DNA of 24,930 nt from an uncultured Porphyromonadaceae bacterium (GTDB lineage Bacteria > Bacteroidota > Bacteroidia > Bacteroidales > UBA11471), in assembly GCA_900542765.1 (NCBI GenBank), contig UQOX01000033.1, positions 1-24,930 of the forward strand, read 5' to 3'. Below, piece after piece: positions 7,291 to 16,719 of this stretch. Both the position numbers and the translations under genes were made by a program. How positions within the stretch are numbered: position 1 is the first letter of the stretch; the number at the start of each line of letters is the position of its first letter. The notes beneath the pieces are model-generated. The model saw nothing but the letters and a program-made list of their open reading frames with translations. It was not told where the DNA came from and did not search any database.

Positions 7291-8160
7291 ATGAGAATCG
7301 TCATTTTCGGAAAATCCTACGCCACAGACAAAAAAGAAGAAATCAACGCCCTGTTTTCTTCGCTGAGAAAATACGCCCCCCAACTGCTCATCGACCGGGA
7401 ATTCCTCAGAATCATGCACGACATGGGCATAACAGAACCGGGAGCCGCGGTTCTCTCGGGAAATGATTTCGAAGCCGACATCGCCCTGAGCCTCGGCGGG
7501 GACGGCACGTTCCTGAAAACGGGCGAGCGCATCGGTGACAAGGGAATCCCCATTCTCGGCATCAACCTCGGCCGCATGGGTTTCCTGGCCGACGTACAAT
7601 GCAGTGAGATGGCACAGGCCATCGACGAAATCATGGAAGGGCGCTATCACATCGAAGAGAGAGCCCTGCTGCACGTCTCCGACGGCAGCCACGCCGAGTG
7701 GCCCTATGCCCTGAACGAGGTGGCCGTGCTCAAACTCGACACCTCTTCGATGATTACCATACACGCCTATCTCGACGGCTCGTTCCTGAACACCTACCAG
7801 GCCGACGGCCTGCTGGTCGCCACCCCTACCGGCTCGACGGGTTACTCCCTGAGCGTGGGCGGCCCCATCGTCGCCCCCAACGCGGCCAACTTCATCATCA
7901 CCCCCGTGGCACCGCACAGCCTCAACGTGCGGCCACTGGTCATTGGCGACAATGCCGAGATAACGCTCGTGGCCGAAGGTCGCAACCGCCATTTCCTGGT
8001 GAGCCTCGACGGCCGCTCCGAAGAGAAATATTCGGGCGAAAGCATCACCCTGCACAAGGCCCCTTTCCCCATACGCATCATCAAACGCGACAAACACCTC
8101 TTTACCGACACACTGCGCAAGAAACTCATGTGGGGGGTCGATTTGAGAAGCAACGGATAA
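7291..8160 (+). CDS. nadK: NAD kinase
   Basis: NAD kinase phosphorylates NAD to NADP in the cytosol. The 289-residue protein carries the family GGDGT motif (residues 69-73, within LGGDGTFL), then GINLGRMGFLADV, and the second signature TPTGSTGYSLSVGGP beginning at residue 178. NEVAV and the C-terminal SLDGR also fit. The frame stays open upstream to 7174, but ATG 7291 gives MRIVIFGKSY, the usual beginning of bacterial NadK with its first beta strand; the upstream extension is AT-rich and overlaps the promoter region. It is divergent from pdxJ across 182 bp. Downstream lies a small unrecognised gene with its own likely promoter, so nadK is probably monocistronic. Confidence 0.96.
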   Translation: MRIVIFGKSYATDKKEEINALFSSLRKYAPQLLIDREFLRIMHDMGITEPGAAVLSGNDFEADIALSLGGDGTFLKTGERIGDKGIPILGINLGRMGFLADVQCSEMAQAIDEIMEGRYHIEERALLHVSDGSHAEWPYALNEVAVLKLDTSSMITIHAYLDGSFLNTYQADGLLVATPTGSTGYSLSVGGPIVAPNAANFIITPVAPHSLNVRPLVIGDNAEITLVAEGRNRHFLVSLDGRSEEKYSGESITLHKAPFPIRIIKRDKHLFTDTLRKKLMWGVDLRSNG

Positions 8161-8290
8161 ACGCGTCTCCGCCCCGTCCCCGCCTTTCGACCTTCGCCTC
8201 CAATTCCCGGGAAACCATTAATTTGGTTTTATTAACTAAACAAATCATACATTATCTCCCTAAAAAAGGCAAAAACGATACAAATTTTAC

Positions 8291-8298
8291 TACTTTTG
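8291..8298 (+). promoter_or_regulatory. Putative -7 box for the small gene at 8322
   Basis: TACTTTTG fits TAnnTTTG and lies in an AT-rich stretch after nadK. It would place the transcript start about 15-20 nt before the ATG of the small gene. No TTG is seen at the ideal -33 spacing. Confidence 0.4.
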
Positions 8299-8321
8299 TC
8301 ATACAAGCCAAAATTATTTGT

Positions 8322-8642
8322 ATGATGAACAAAAGACCCAACAAAAGAGAATTGGCCGCTCTTTTGCAAGCCATGATTATACTTTCGGGAAATCGCCCCT
8401 CATGCAACAAAGACAAACACAACCTCATCGAGAACGTCTGCAAAAAATACGACTTCTACCCCGAAATCCTGGAAATCACATCGGTCGACCCCTATGAGGT
8501 ATTCGGAAACATCGAAGAGCTCGAAACCCGCCTTCAATTTGCCAGCTATCTCATCTCACTGGCCGACCCGGGAGATGACCGTTACATCGAAGCCAACCAC
8601 CTCTCCTACCTCGCGAAACTCCTCTCCATACTCTGCCGGTAA
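8322..8642 (+). CDS. Small hypothetical protein, predicted helical
   Basis: I do not recognise this gene. The frame from ATG 8322 (a second ATG follows at 8325) to TAA 8640-8642 gives 106 residues beginning MMNKRPNKRELAALLQAMII. There is no signal peptide, no membrane span and no metal-binding motif; a single pair of Cys lies near residues 26 and 36, with one more near the end. The sequence is mostly amphipathic helices: ELAALLQAMIILSG, then KHNLIENVCKKYDF, EELETRLQFASYLISLADPG, and YLAKLLSILC. The spacing and the LADPGDD turn between helices faintly recall TerB/DjlA-like helical domains, but this is a guess. A -7-like box lies 24 nt upstream. Codon use resembles its neighbours, so it is likely a native gene. 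Confidence 0.7.
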   Translation: MMNKRPNKRELAALLQAMIILSGNRPSCNKDKHNLIENVCKKYDFYPEILEITSVDPYEVFGNIEELETRLQFASYLISLADPGDDRYIEANHLSYLAKLLSILCR

Positions 8643-8872
8643 GGTAAGTCAAGGACGACGAGCACCATGTTTTTGCGGCAATCGAACCCGCACACAGGGG
8701 AAAAATAGCCGTCGCCGGAAACCACCGCGACCTCCGGTAAAAGAGGCGCCCATGAGAGAGTGTGGCAACAGGGCGAACGATTTCTCCGGGAGGAATAGCC
8801 TCCGTAATGATTTCTGAAAAGAGACGGCATCGTGCACAACATCTTTCCCGACATTTGCATAACTTTGCCGAC
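8643..8872 (+). other. 230-bp intergenic stretch, no gene seen
   Basis: Open frames across this stretch on both strands have no recognisable product and no credible start. There is no tRNA cloverleaf and no strong hairpin followed by a U-tract. The last 15 bp contain a -7-like box for the metallopeptidase gene. Confidence 0.5.
8860..8867 (+). promoter_or_regulatory. -7-like box immediately before the metallopeptidase ATG
   Basis: TAACTTTG fits TAnnTTTG and ends only 5 nt before the ATG at 8873. If it is used, transcription would start at or within a few nt of the ATG, giving a nearly leaderless mRNA. No TTG is visible at the -33 position, so this may be chance. Confidence 0.35.
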
Positions 8873-9586
8873 ATGAAATCTCCCACCACTACCATTACCG
8901 ACCCCGAGTTCGGACTCATCACCCTGCGCGAACGCGCCACAGCGCGGCACCTCATTTTCAGGGCCCGGAACGACAGCCTGTCGGTTACCGTTCCGCCGCA
9001 CACCCGCCGGGAGGCGGTGCTCAAAATCATCGACGAAAAACGTGACGTCCTGCGCAAGCTCATGCGCCGAAAAAGACAATCACTTTTAAGTCCGGGCGAC
9101 ATGATCCCCACCCGCACTTTCACCATCGAAATATCGAACGGCACATATACGAACGTTTGCAGCCGGCAGCTCCCCGGGAGGGTGCTCATCATGGTACCTG
9201 CGGGCGTCGACTGGCGCACGCCCCTCATGCAGAAGGCCATCGCGCGGGAAATACACCGGCACCTCAAAAAAGCTGCCGAGAGCTACCTGCCCCAACGGCT
9301 CGAACAGTGGGCCCGCCAAACGGGCAACCGTTACAACGGCGTAATCATCGGGCGAGGCGTCCGACGCCTGGGCGTGTGCCGCAGCGACCGCCGCATCACC
9401 CTCTCCTACCACCTCATGTACCTGCCCGACCGACTCATCGACTACGTCATTCTGCACGAGCTCGCCCATCTGAGCGAGATGAGCCACAACGCGCGATTCC
9501 ATGAAATATGCAATCGCTATTGCAACGGAAACGAGTTGATATTGAGAAAAGAACTACGCCAGTTTCCCTTCCCGACCGGGCAATGA
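8873..9586 (+). CDS. YgjP/DUF45-type zinc metallopeptidase-like protein
   Basis: The 237-residue protein ends in a zincin-type site: HELAH at residues 195-199, with a third His at 205 within LSEMSHNARFH. This is the layout of the YgjP-like (DUF45, M48-related) family. The N-terminal half has the expected all-beta start (FGLITLRERATARHLIFRAR, then LSVTVPPHTRREAVLKIID), as in YgjP proteins. There is no signal peptide, so it is cytosolic. The biochemical role of the family is poorly known; proteolysis is inferred from the motif. The start is set at ATG 8873, giving MKSPTTTITDPEFG; the frame is open further upstream to a GTG at 8762, but that part has no family features. It stands alone between the small gene and the rimP promoter. 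Confidence 0.85.
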   Translation: MKSPTTTITDPEFGLITLRERATARHLIFRARNDSLSVTVPPHTRREAVLKIIDEKRDVLRKLMRRKRQSLLSPGDMIPTRTFTIEISNGTYTNVCSRQLPGRVLIMVPAGVDWRTPLMQKAIAREIHRHLKKAAESYLPQRLEQWARQTGNRYNGVIIGRGVRRLGVCRSDRRITLSYHLMYLPDRLIDYVILHELAHLSEMSHNARFHEICNRYCNGNELILRKELRQFPFPTGQ

Positions 9587-9662
9587 AGGAAGGATATATT
9601 GTTAAAAAACAATAAATATTCATATCAAAAACCTCTTTCGCGTACAAAATAAGAGAGGAAGG

Positions 9663-9694
9663 TTTGCGCACACCGGAGGAAATGACTATATTTG
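9663..9694 (+). promoter_or_regulatory. Bacteroidota-type promoter of the rimP-nusA-infB operon
   Basis: TTTG at 9663-9666 and TATATTTG at 9687-9694 match the -33 and -7 consensus elements exactly, with 20 nt between them. Transcription should start near 9699-9702, giving a leader of about 70 nt before rimP. This is the clearest promoter in the window. Confidence 0.75.
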
Positions 9695-9717
9695 CCTCGT
9701 AAATGAGCCGCGTAAGA

Positions 9718-9746
9718 GAGGGGACAAGTTTGTCCCCTCGTTTTAT
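9718..9746 (+). terminator. Terminator-like hairpin in the rimP leader (possible attenuator)
   Basis: GAGGGGAC (9718-9725) pairs perfectly with GTCCCCTC (9732-9739) around the loop AAGTTT; two further A-T pairs can form within the loop. It is followed by GTTTTATT. The element sits about 20 nt into the predicted transcript and about 30 nt before the rimP start, so it would be transcribed before every gene of the operon. Since nusA is in the operon, a role in NusA feedback is plausible. Confidence 0.6.
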
Positions 9747-9772
9747 TCTGAACCGGCCGATAACCTTGTGAT

Positions 9773-10240
9773 ATGATAGACACCCAGATTGTAGAAGAAA
9801 TCGTGAAAGAGGGCATTGCGGCAACCGACCTGTTCATCGTCGACATCACCGTCTCCCCCGACAACCGCATCGTGGTCGAAGTCGACAACGACGAAGGCGT
9901 GGACATAGACCGCTGCACCGCATTGCACCGCTTCATCGAAAGCCGTCTCGACCGAGATGTCGAAGATTATGAACTTGAAGTCGGCTCGGCCGGCATAACC
10001 TCGCCGTTCAAAGTCGTGCGGCAATACCAAAAAAACATCGGCAACGAAGTCGAGGTGCTCACCCGCGCCGGGCAAAAACTCAACGGCGTGCTCAAAGCCG
10101 CCGACGAAACGGGCTTTGTCGTCACCGTCACCAAGAAGGTGAAACCCGAAGGCGCCAAGCGCAAAATCGAAGTCGAAGAAGATTTGACTTTCCCTTACAA
10201 CGAAATTAAATATACAAAATACCTAATCAGATTTAAATAA
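9773..10240 (+). CDS. rimP: Ribosome maturation factor RimP
   Basis: RimP helps mature the 30S subunit in the cytosol. The 155-residue protein shows the family N-terminal domain, with LFIVDITVSPDNRIVVEVDNDEGVDIDRC recognisable in parts (NRIVVEVDND, then GVDIDRC), followed by the diagnostic DYELEVGSAGI and PFKVVRQYQKNIGNEVEV. The C-terminal SH3-like domain includes LNGVLKAADETGFVV. The Bacteroidota form has a longer Lys/Glu-rich insert (KKVKPEGAKRKIEVEED) before the last strand. Start ATG 9773 follows the predicted leader. It ends 1 nt before the nusA ATG, so the two are tightly coupled, the widespread bacterial arrangement. Confidence 0.95.
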   Translation: MIDTQIVEEIVKEGIAATDLFIVDITVSPDNRIVVEVDNDEGVDIDRCTALHRFIESRLDRDVEDYELEVGSAGITSPFKVVRQYQKNIGNEVEVLTRAGQKLNGVLKAADETGFVVTVTKKVKPEGAKRKIEVEEDLTFPYNEIKYTKYLIRFK

Positions 10241-10241
10241 A

Positions 10242-11510
10242 ATGGCCAAGAAAGAGGAAACAATCAGCATGGTCGACACCTTCTCCGAATTCAAGGAACT
10301 GAAAAACATCGACCGTACCACCATGATCAGCGTGTTGGAAGAGTCTTTCCGCAACGTGTTAGCAAAGATGTTCGGTACCGACGAAAACTTCGACATCATC
10401 GTCAACCCCGACAAAGGCGACTTCGAGATATGGCGCAACCGCGAAGTGGTCGAAGACGACAAGGTCGAAGACCCCAACCTGCAAATCTCCCTGTCGGAAG
10501 CAAAGAAAATCGACGCCGACTATGAAGTGGGCGAAGAGGTGACCGACGAGGTATTCTTCGAGAAATTCGGCCGCCGTGCCATTCTGAACCTGCGCCAAAC
10601 CCTCGCCTCGAAGATTCTGGAACTCCAAAAAGACGCCATTTACAACCAATACAAAGACAAAATCGGCCAGCTCGTCAGCGCCGAAGTATATCAAATATGG
10701 AAAAAGGAGATGCTCCTCATCGACGACGAGGGCAACGAGCTCATTCTTCCCAAGACCGAGCAGATTCCCGGCGACTTCTACCGCAAGGGTGAAACCGCCC
10801 GCGCCGTCATCTTGCAGGTCGACAACAAGAACAACAACCCCAAAATCATCGTGTCGCGCACCTCGGAAAATTTCCTGCGCCGACTCTTCGAGCTCGAAGT
10901 ACCTGAGATACACGACGGCCTCATCACCATACACAAGGTAGCCCGCATTCCCGGCGAACGGGCAAAAATCGCCGTCGAATCGTATGACGAACGCATCGAC
11001 CCGGTAGGCGCCTGCGTAGGTGTGAAAGGGTCGCGCATACACGGCATCGTGAGAGAGTTGCGCAACGAGAACATCGACGTCATCAACTACACGACCAACA
11101 CGTCGCTCTTCATACAACGAGCCCTGAACCCCGCCAAAATATCCTCGATACGCCTCAACGAAGAGGAGAAAAAGGCCGAGGTGTTCCTCAAACCCGAAGA
11201 GGTATCGCTCGCCATCGGAAAAGGCGGCCTCAACATCAAACTCGCCAGCATGCTCACCGGCTACACCATCGACGTGTACCGCGACATCGACGAGGGCGAA
11301 GAAGAAGACATCTACCTCGATGAATTCAAAGACGAAATCGACGAATGGGTCATCGAAGCCCTGAAAAGCATCGGCTGCGCCACCGCCAAGAGCGTATTGG
11401 CCAAGAGCCGTGAGGAGCTCATCGAAGGCGCCGACCTCGAAGAAGACACGGTCGATGAAGTCATCAAAATTCTGAAAGCGGAATTTGACGAAACCGACGA
11501 GGAGGCATAA
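10242..11510 (+). CDS. nusA: Transcription termination/antitermination factor NusA
   Basis: NusA binds RNA polymerase and nascent RNA and modulates pausing, termination and antitermination. The 422-residue protein begins with the polymerase-binding domain (about 1-130; TFSEFKELKNIDRTTMISVLEE near its start). An S1-like domain follows (about 135-205), then two KH domains holding DPVGACVGVKGSRIHGIVREL and later EEVSLAIGKGGLNIKLAS. An acidic linker leads to a C-terminal helix-hairpin-helix region (about 365-415, SIGCATAKSVLAKSREELIEG). The length suits Bacteroidota NusA, which lacks the extra acidic repeats of E. coli. It lies 1 nt after rimP; 108 nt separate it from infB. A leader hairpin upstream of rimP could be a target for its own control. 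Confidence 0.97.
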   Translation: MAKKEETISMVDTFSEFKELKNIDRTTMISVLEESFRNVLAKMFGTDENFDIIVNPDKGDFEIWRNREVVEDDKVEDPNLQISLSEAKKIDADYEVGEEVTDEVFFEKFGRRAILNLRQTLASKILELQKDAIYNQYKDKIGQLVSAEVYQIWKKEMLLIDDEGNELILPKTEQIPGDFYRKGETARAVILQVDNKNNNPKIIVSRTSENFLRRLFELEVPEIHDGLITIHKVARIPGERAKIAVESYDERIDPVGACVGVKGSRIHGIVRELRNENIDVINYTTNTSLFIQRALNPAKISSIRLNEEEKKAEVFLKPEEVSLAIGKGGLNIKLASMLTGYTIDVYRDIDEGEEEDIYLDEFKDEIDEWVIEALKSIGCATAKSVLAKSREELIEGADLEEDTVDEVIKILKAEFDETDEEA

Positions 11511-11618
11511 CCCTCCGGTTTCCGCCCATCGAGCCGAAAAGCTCGGGTTCTATGCTCTCGCAGCCACAAGAGGAAAAGAAAAGTGGCCAACCAGATTCAT
11601 CAACGTTAAAATGGAACT

Positions 11619-14492
11619 ATGTCGATAAGGTTAAATAAAGTAACAAGAGACTTAAACGTAGGCATACAGACGGTAGCCGCGTTCCTGCGAAAGAAAGGTT
11701 TCGAGATCGAACTGACCCCGAACACCAAAATCACCGACGAGCAATATGAATTGCTCGTCAAAGAATTCAGCACCGACAAAAACCTGAAAATCGAGTCGGA
11801 ACGCATCAGCCAGGAACGGCAAAAAGAGAAAAAAGCCGCACAGGAAGAGAGTAACAACGAGCCTCAGGAAATCGAGACAATTATCGACGAATCGCTCAAA
11901 CCCCACATCAAAGCCGTCGGCAAAATCGACTTGGACAGCTTGCACAAGAAGGCCGAAGAGCCCAAAGCGCAACCCGTAGAGGGACCTGAGGTCGAAGAGC
12001 CGGAAGTTACCGTAGAGTCTCCTGTTGAAGCCCCGACCGAAACATCGGAACCCGCACCGGAAGAAACCGATGCCGAAGAAGACGACACCTGGAACGATGA
12101 AGAGGAGAGCTACGACGAAGAAGACGATGAGCCCGAGGCAGAGACCACGGTCGAAGAGGTTGAAGACCAAAATGAAGTAACGCAGCAAGAAGCCGCAGCA
12201 GAAGCGTCGGAAGAAACCAAAGAGGCCGCTCCCGCCGAGAAAGGCGACAATATATTCAAGTTGAGCACGGTCAAGACGCCGGGTATCAACGTCGTCGGCA
12301 AAATCGACCTATCGGCCATCAACCAACAGACCCGTCCGAAGAAAAAAAGCAAAGAAGAGAAACGCAAGGAGCGTGAAGCCAAAGAAAAACAGCGCGTCGA
12401 CAACAACAAGCGCCCGGCCACGCCACCAAACGACAATACCGAAAACGACGGGGAACGCAAAAAACGCAAACGCATCAAGAAAGAGCGCATCGACATCGAA
12501 CACAATATCGACAACTCTTACAGCAGCGACCGCCACAACAACGGCAAACAGCAACAGCCCTCGAAGTTGAAAAAGCCCATAAAAGCCGAAGTCAACGAAG
12601 AAGACGTGCAAAAACAAATCAAAGAGACCCTCGCCCGCCTCACCGCCAAAGGTCAAAAGAAAAGCGCCAAATGGCGGAAAGAGAAACGGGAAGCCTTCTC
12701 GACCAAAGCCCAAGAGGCGGCCGAACGGGAGATGGAAGAAAGCCATATCCTGAAACTCACCGAGTTTGTGACGGCCAATGACCTGGCCAGTCTCATGAAC
12801 GTGCCGGTAAACAATGTCATCGCCACCTGCATGAGCCTCGGCATCATGGTATCGATCAACCAGCGCCTCGACGCCGAGACCATCAACATCGTGGCCGAAG
12901 AATTCGGGTTCCAAACCGAATATGTGAGCGCCGAAGTGGCCGAAGCCATGGAAGAAGAGGCAGACCGCGAAGAAGACCTCACGCAGCGTCCGCCCATCGT
13001 GACCGTCATGGGTCACGTCGACCACGGAAAAACCTCGCTCCTCGACTACATACGCAACGCCAACGTCATCGCGGGAGAAGCAGGAGGCATCACCCAGCAC
13101 ATCGGCGCCTACAACGTCGTTCTCGATGACGGCCGTCGCATCACCTTCCTCGACACGCCGGGTCACGAAGCCTTCACCGCCATGCGTGCCCGCGGTGCCA
13201 AAGTCACCGACATCGCCATCATCATCGTGGCTGCCGACGACAACGTCATGCCCCAAACGGTCGAAGCCATCAACCACGCCTCGGCCGCGGGCGTACCTAT
13301 CGTCTTTGCCATCAACAAGATAGACAAGCCAAACGCCAACCCCGACAAAATCAAGGAGGAGCTGGCCAACATGAACTACTTGGTCGAAGAGTGGGGCGGA
13401 AAATACCAGTCGCAGGACATCTCGGCCAAGAAAGGAACCGGCGTGAAGGAACTGATGGAGAAAGTGCTGCTCGAAGCCGAAATGCTCGACTTGAAAGCCA
13501 ACCCCAACCGCCGGGCCACAGGTTCGATTATCGAATCGGCCCTCGACCGCGGCCGCGGATATGTAGCCACGGTACTGGTCGAAAACGGAACCCTGCACAC
13601 GGGCGACGTCGTATTGGCCGGCACCCAGTTTGGCCGCGTCAAAGCGATGTTCAACGAACGTAACGCCCGCATCAAGGAGGCCGGGCCTTCGGCACCTGTA
13701 ATCATCTTGGGATTGAACGGCGCCCCCACGGCCGGTGACCAGTTCAAGGTATTGGGAAGCGAACAAGAAGCCCGCGAGATTGCCACCAAACGCGAACAGT
13801 TGCAGCGCGAACAGGGACTGCGCACCCACAAGCTGCTCACCCTCGACGACATCGGCCGCCGCATCGCCATCGGCAACTTCCAGGAGTTGAACATCATCGT
13901 GAAAGGCGACGTCGACGGTTCCATCGAAGCCCTCAGCGACTCGCTCATCAAGTTGTCGACCGAGGAGATACAAGTCAACGTCCTGCACAAAGCCGTAGGC
14001 CAAATCTCCGAATCGGACGTCACCCTGGCTGCCGCCTCCAACGCCATCATCGTCGGCTTCCAGGTGCGCCCCTCCATGGCCGCCCGCAAACTGGCCGAGA
14101 AAGAGGGCGTCGACATACGTCTCTATTCGATTATCTACGACGCCATCGAGGAGGTAAAAGCCGCCATGGAAGGCATGCTCTCACCCGAAATCAAGGAAGA
14201 AGTAACCGCCACGGTCGAAGTGCGCGAGACTTTCCACATCTCAAAGGTGGGTACCGTTGCCGGCGGTATCGTGAAAGAAGGCAAGATAAAACGCACCAAC
14301 AAGGTGCGCCTCATACGCGACGGCATCGTCATATACACCGGCGAACTCGGCTCTCTCAAACGCTTCAAGGACGACGTGAAAGAAGTTGCCTCAGGCTATG
14401 AGTGCGGTCTCAATATCGCCAACTACAACGACATAAAGGTAGGCGACCTTATCGAAGCCTACGAAGAAGTAGAGGTTAAAAAGACGCTCTGA
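11619..14492 (+). CDS. infB: Translation initiation factor IF-2
   Basis: IF-2 is the GTPase that places fMet-tRNA on the 30S subunit and promotes subunit joining. The 957-residue protein opens with an IF2_N domain ([16 protein letters not shown]). A long low-complexity linker follows: Glu-rich at about 70-205, Lys/Arg-rich at about 235-375. A second IF2_N-like domain starts near residue 376 ([20 protein letters not shown]). The G domain shows GHVDHGKT at 465-472, DTPGH at 512-516 and NKID at 566-569. The translated C-terminal domains run to [16 protein letters not shown]. Two copies of VGKIDL (100-105 and 226-231) punctuate the linker. The start is ATG 11619; another ATG at 11611 in a different frame opens only a five-codon frame that overlaps it. 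Confidence 0.98.
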   Translation: MSIRLNKVTRDLNVGIQTVAAFLRKKGFEIELTPNTKITDEQYELLVKEFSTDKNLKIESERISQERQKEKKAAQEESNNEPQEIETIIDESLKPHIKAVGKIDLDSLHKKAEEPKAQPVEGPEVEEPEVTVESPVEAPTETSEPAPEETDAEEDDTWNDEEESYDEEDDEPEAETTVEEVEDQNEVTQQEAAAEASEETKEAAPAEKGDNIFKLSTVKTPGINVVGKIDLSAINQQTRPKKKSKEEKRKEREAKEKQRVDNNKRPATPPNDNTENDGERKKRKRIKKERIDIEHNIDNSYSSDRHNNGKQQQPSKLKKPIKAEVNEEDVQKQIKETLARLTAKGQKKSAKWRKEKREAFSTKAQEAAEREMEESHILKLTEFVTANDLASLMNVPVNNVIATCMSLGIMVSINQRLDAETINIVAEEFGFQTEYVSAEVAEAMEEEADREEDLTQRPPIVTVMGHVDHGKTSLLDYIRNANVIAGEAGGITQHIGAYNVVLDDGRRITFLDTPGHEAFTAMRARGAKVTDIAIIIVAADDNVMPQTVEAINHASAAGVPIVFAINKIDKPNANPDKIKEELANMNYLVEEWGGKYQSQDISAKKGTGVKELMEKVLLEAEMLDLKANPNRRATGSIIESALDRGRGYVATVLVENGTLHTGDVVLAGTQFGRVKAMFNERNARIKEAGPSAPVIILGLNGAPTAGDQFKVLGSEQEAREIATKREQLQREQGLRTHKLLTLDDIGRRIAIGNFQELNIIVKGDVDGSIEALSDSLIKLSTEEIQVNVLHKAVGQISESDVTLAAASNAIIVGFQVRPSMAARKLAEKEGVDIRLYSIIYDAIEEVKAAMEGMLSPEIKEEVTATVEVRETFHISKVGTVAGGIVKEGKIKRTNKVRLIRDGIVIYTGELGSLKRFKDDVKEVASGYECGLNIANYNDIKVGDLIEAYEEVEVKKTL

Positions 14493-14500
14493 CAAAACCC

Positions 14501-14548
14501 GATAAGGCGGCTTCTGCGACACCGCACGGGCCGCCTTATCTCCTTTTC
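14501..14548 (+). terminator. Intrinsic terminator after infB
   Basis: GATAAGGCGGC (14501-14511) and GCCGCCTTATC (14530-14540) form a perfect 11-bp stem, with a further TGCG/CGCA pair inside the loop. TCCTTTT follows. It begins 8 nt after the infB stop and ends before cvpA, so it should end, at least in part, the rimP-nusA-infB transcript. Confidence 0.7.
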
Positions 14549-14562
14549 CCGAAAGAACAACG

Positions 14563-15120
14563 ATGAACGTAGAATTCATAGATATTATCGTTGGCGCCAT
14601 TCTCGCATACGGTTTGGTGCACGGGTACCACAAAGGCATCGTGCAACAACTGGGAGCACTTGGCGGGCTGATTGTGGCCATCTTGTTTGCCAACCTCTTC
14701 GCGCCCCTGTTCGAGAACCTGCTCAACCAGTTCGACTTCGCCGGCCCGCGCATCACCCACCAGTTGGCCTATCTCATCTCATTCCTGGTGTTGCTCTTCG
14801 GGTGCAACCTGTTGGCGCGGCTGCTCAAAAAGACGCTTCTCATGCTGCACCTGGGGTGGTTCGACCGCATCGCCGGCTGCATTTTCTGCTTCTTCAAATA
14901 CCTGCTTGTCATCAGCGCGCTGCTCAACCTCTATACCATATTATCGCAGGGAGACAAGCAGGTCGTGCCTCAAATCCCGCAGGAAGCCCGACTGAGCCAA
15001 ATGGTCATGAAGGTGGCTCCCGTGGTCATCGACTGGTCGAAAGAACGGGTCGAATTGCCCGACATACAAATCTCCCTGCCGGAAATAAACAAAGACGACC
15101 TTCCGTCGTTCTTACCTTAA
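14563..15120 (+). CDS. cvpA: CvpA family inner-membrane protein
   Basis: The 185-residue protein has the CvpA layout: an N-terminal acidic start MNVEFIDIIVGAILAYGLVH with a Gly-rich first helix. Further helices follow at LGALGGLIVAILFANLFAPLF, LAYLISFLVLLFGCNLLARLL and IFCFFKYLLVISALLNLY. A polar C-terminal tail of about 60 residues is predicted to lie outside the membrane. CvpA homologues are linked to colicin V production in E. coli and to envelope stress, but the molecular role is unclear. It sits between the infB terminator and sufB, about 40 nt before the latter, and is probably co-transcribed with the suf genes. No clear promoter is visible in the 70 nt upstream. Confidence 0.88.
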   Translation: MNVEFIDIIVGAILAYGLVHGYHKGIVQQLGALGGLIVAILFANLFAPLFENLLNQFDFAGPRITHQLAYLISFLVLLFGCNLLARLLKKTLLMLHLGWFDRIAGCIFCFFKYLLVISALLNLYTILSQGDKQVVPQIPQEARLSQMVMKVAPVVIDWSKERVELPDIQISLPEINKDDLPSFLP

Positions 15121-15159
15121 ACCGGGGCCTATTGCCCCAACTGCGTCATGTGCCCGACA

Positions 15160-16668
<1,509 letters not shown>

Positions 16669-16719
16669 AAGGCCGGCGTCTCGCCCGGGCACAAGGAAAG
16701 AATAAAAAAATACTGACAT

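Noticed and set aside
8655..8700. tRNA-like TTCGATT-type loop on the minus strand
   Set aside because: The flanking bases do not pair as a T-arm and no acceptor or anticodon arms can be drawn.
9597..9614. AT-rich stem TATTGTT/AACAATA after the metallopeptidase gene
   Set aside because: Seven weak pairs and no U-tract; could form by chance in AT-rich spacer DNA, so not listed as a terminator.
12309..14003. 564-codon open frame on the minus strand opposite infB
   Set aside because: It mirrors infB codon structure (GC-rich third positions), is rich in Val/Phe/Asp/Gly in a repetitive way, has no recognisable domain, and infB is certain on the other strand.
15124..15138. Short GGGGC/GCCCC hairpin between cvpA and sufB
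   Set aside because: Five base pairs, no U-tract, within an apparent operon; insufficient support.
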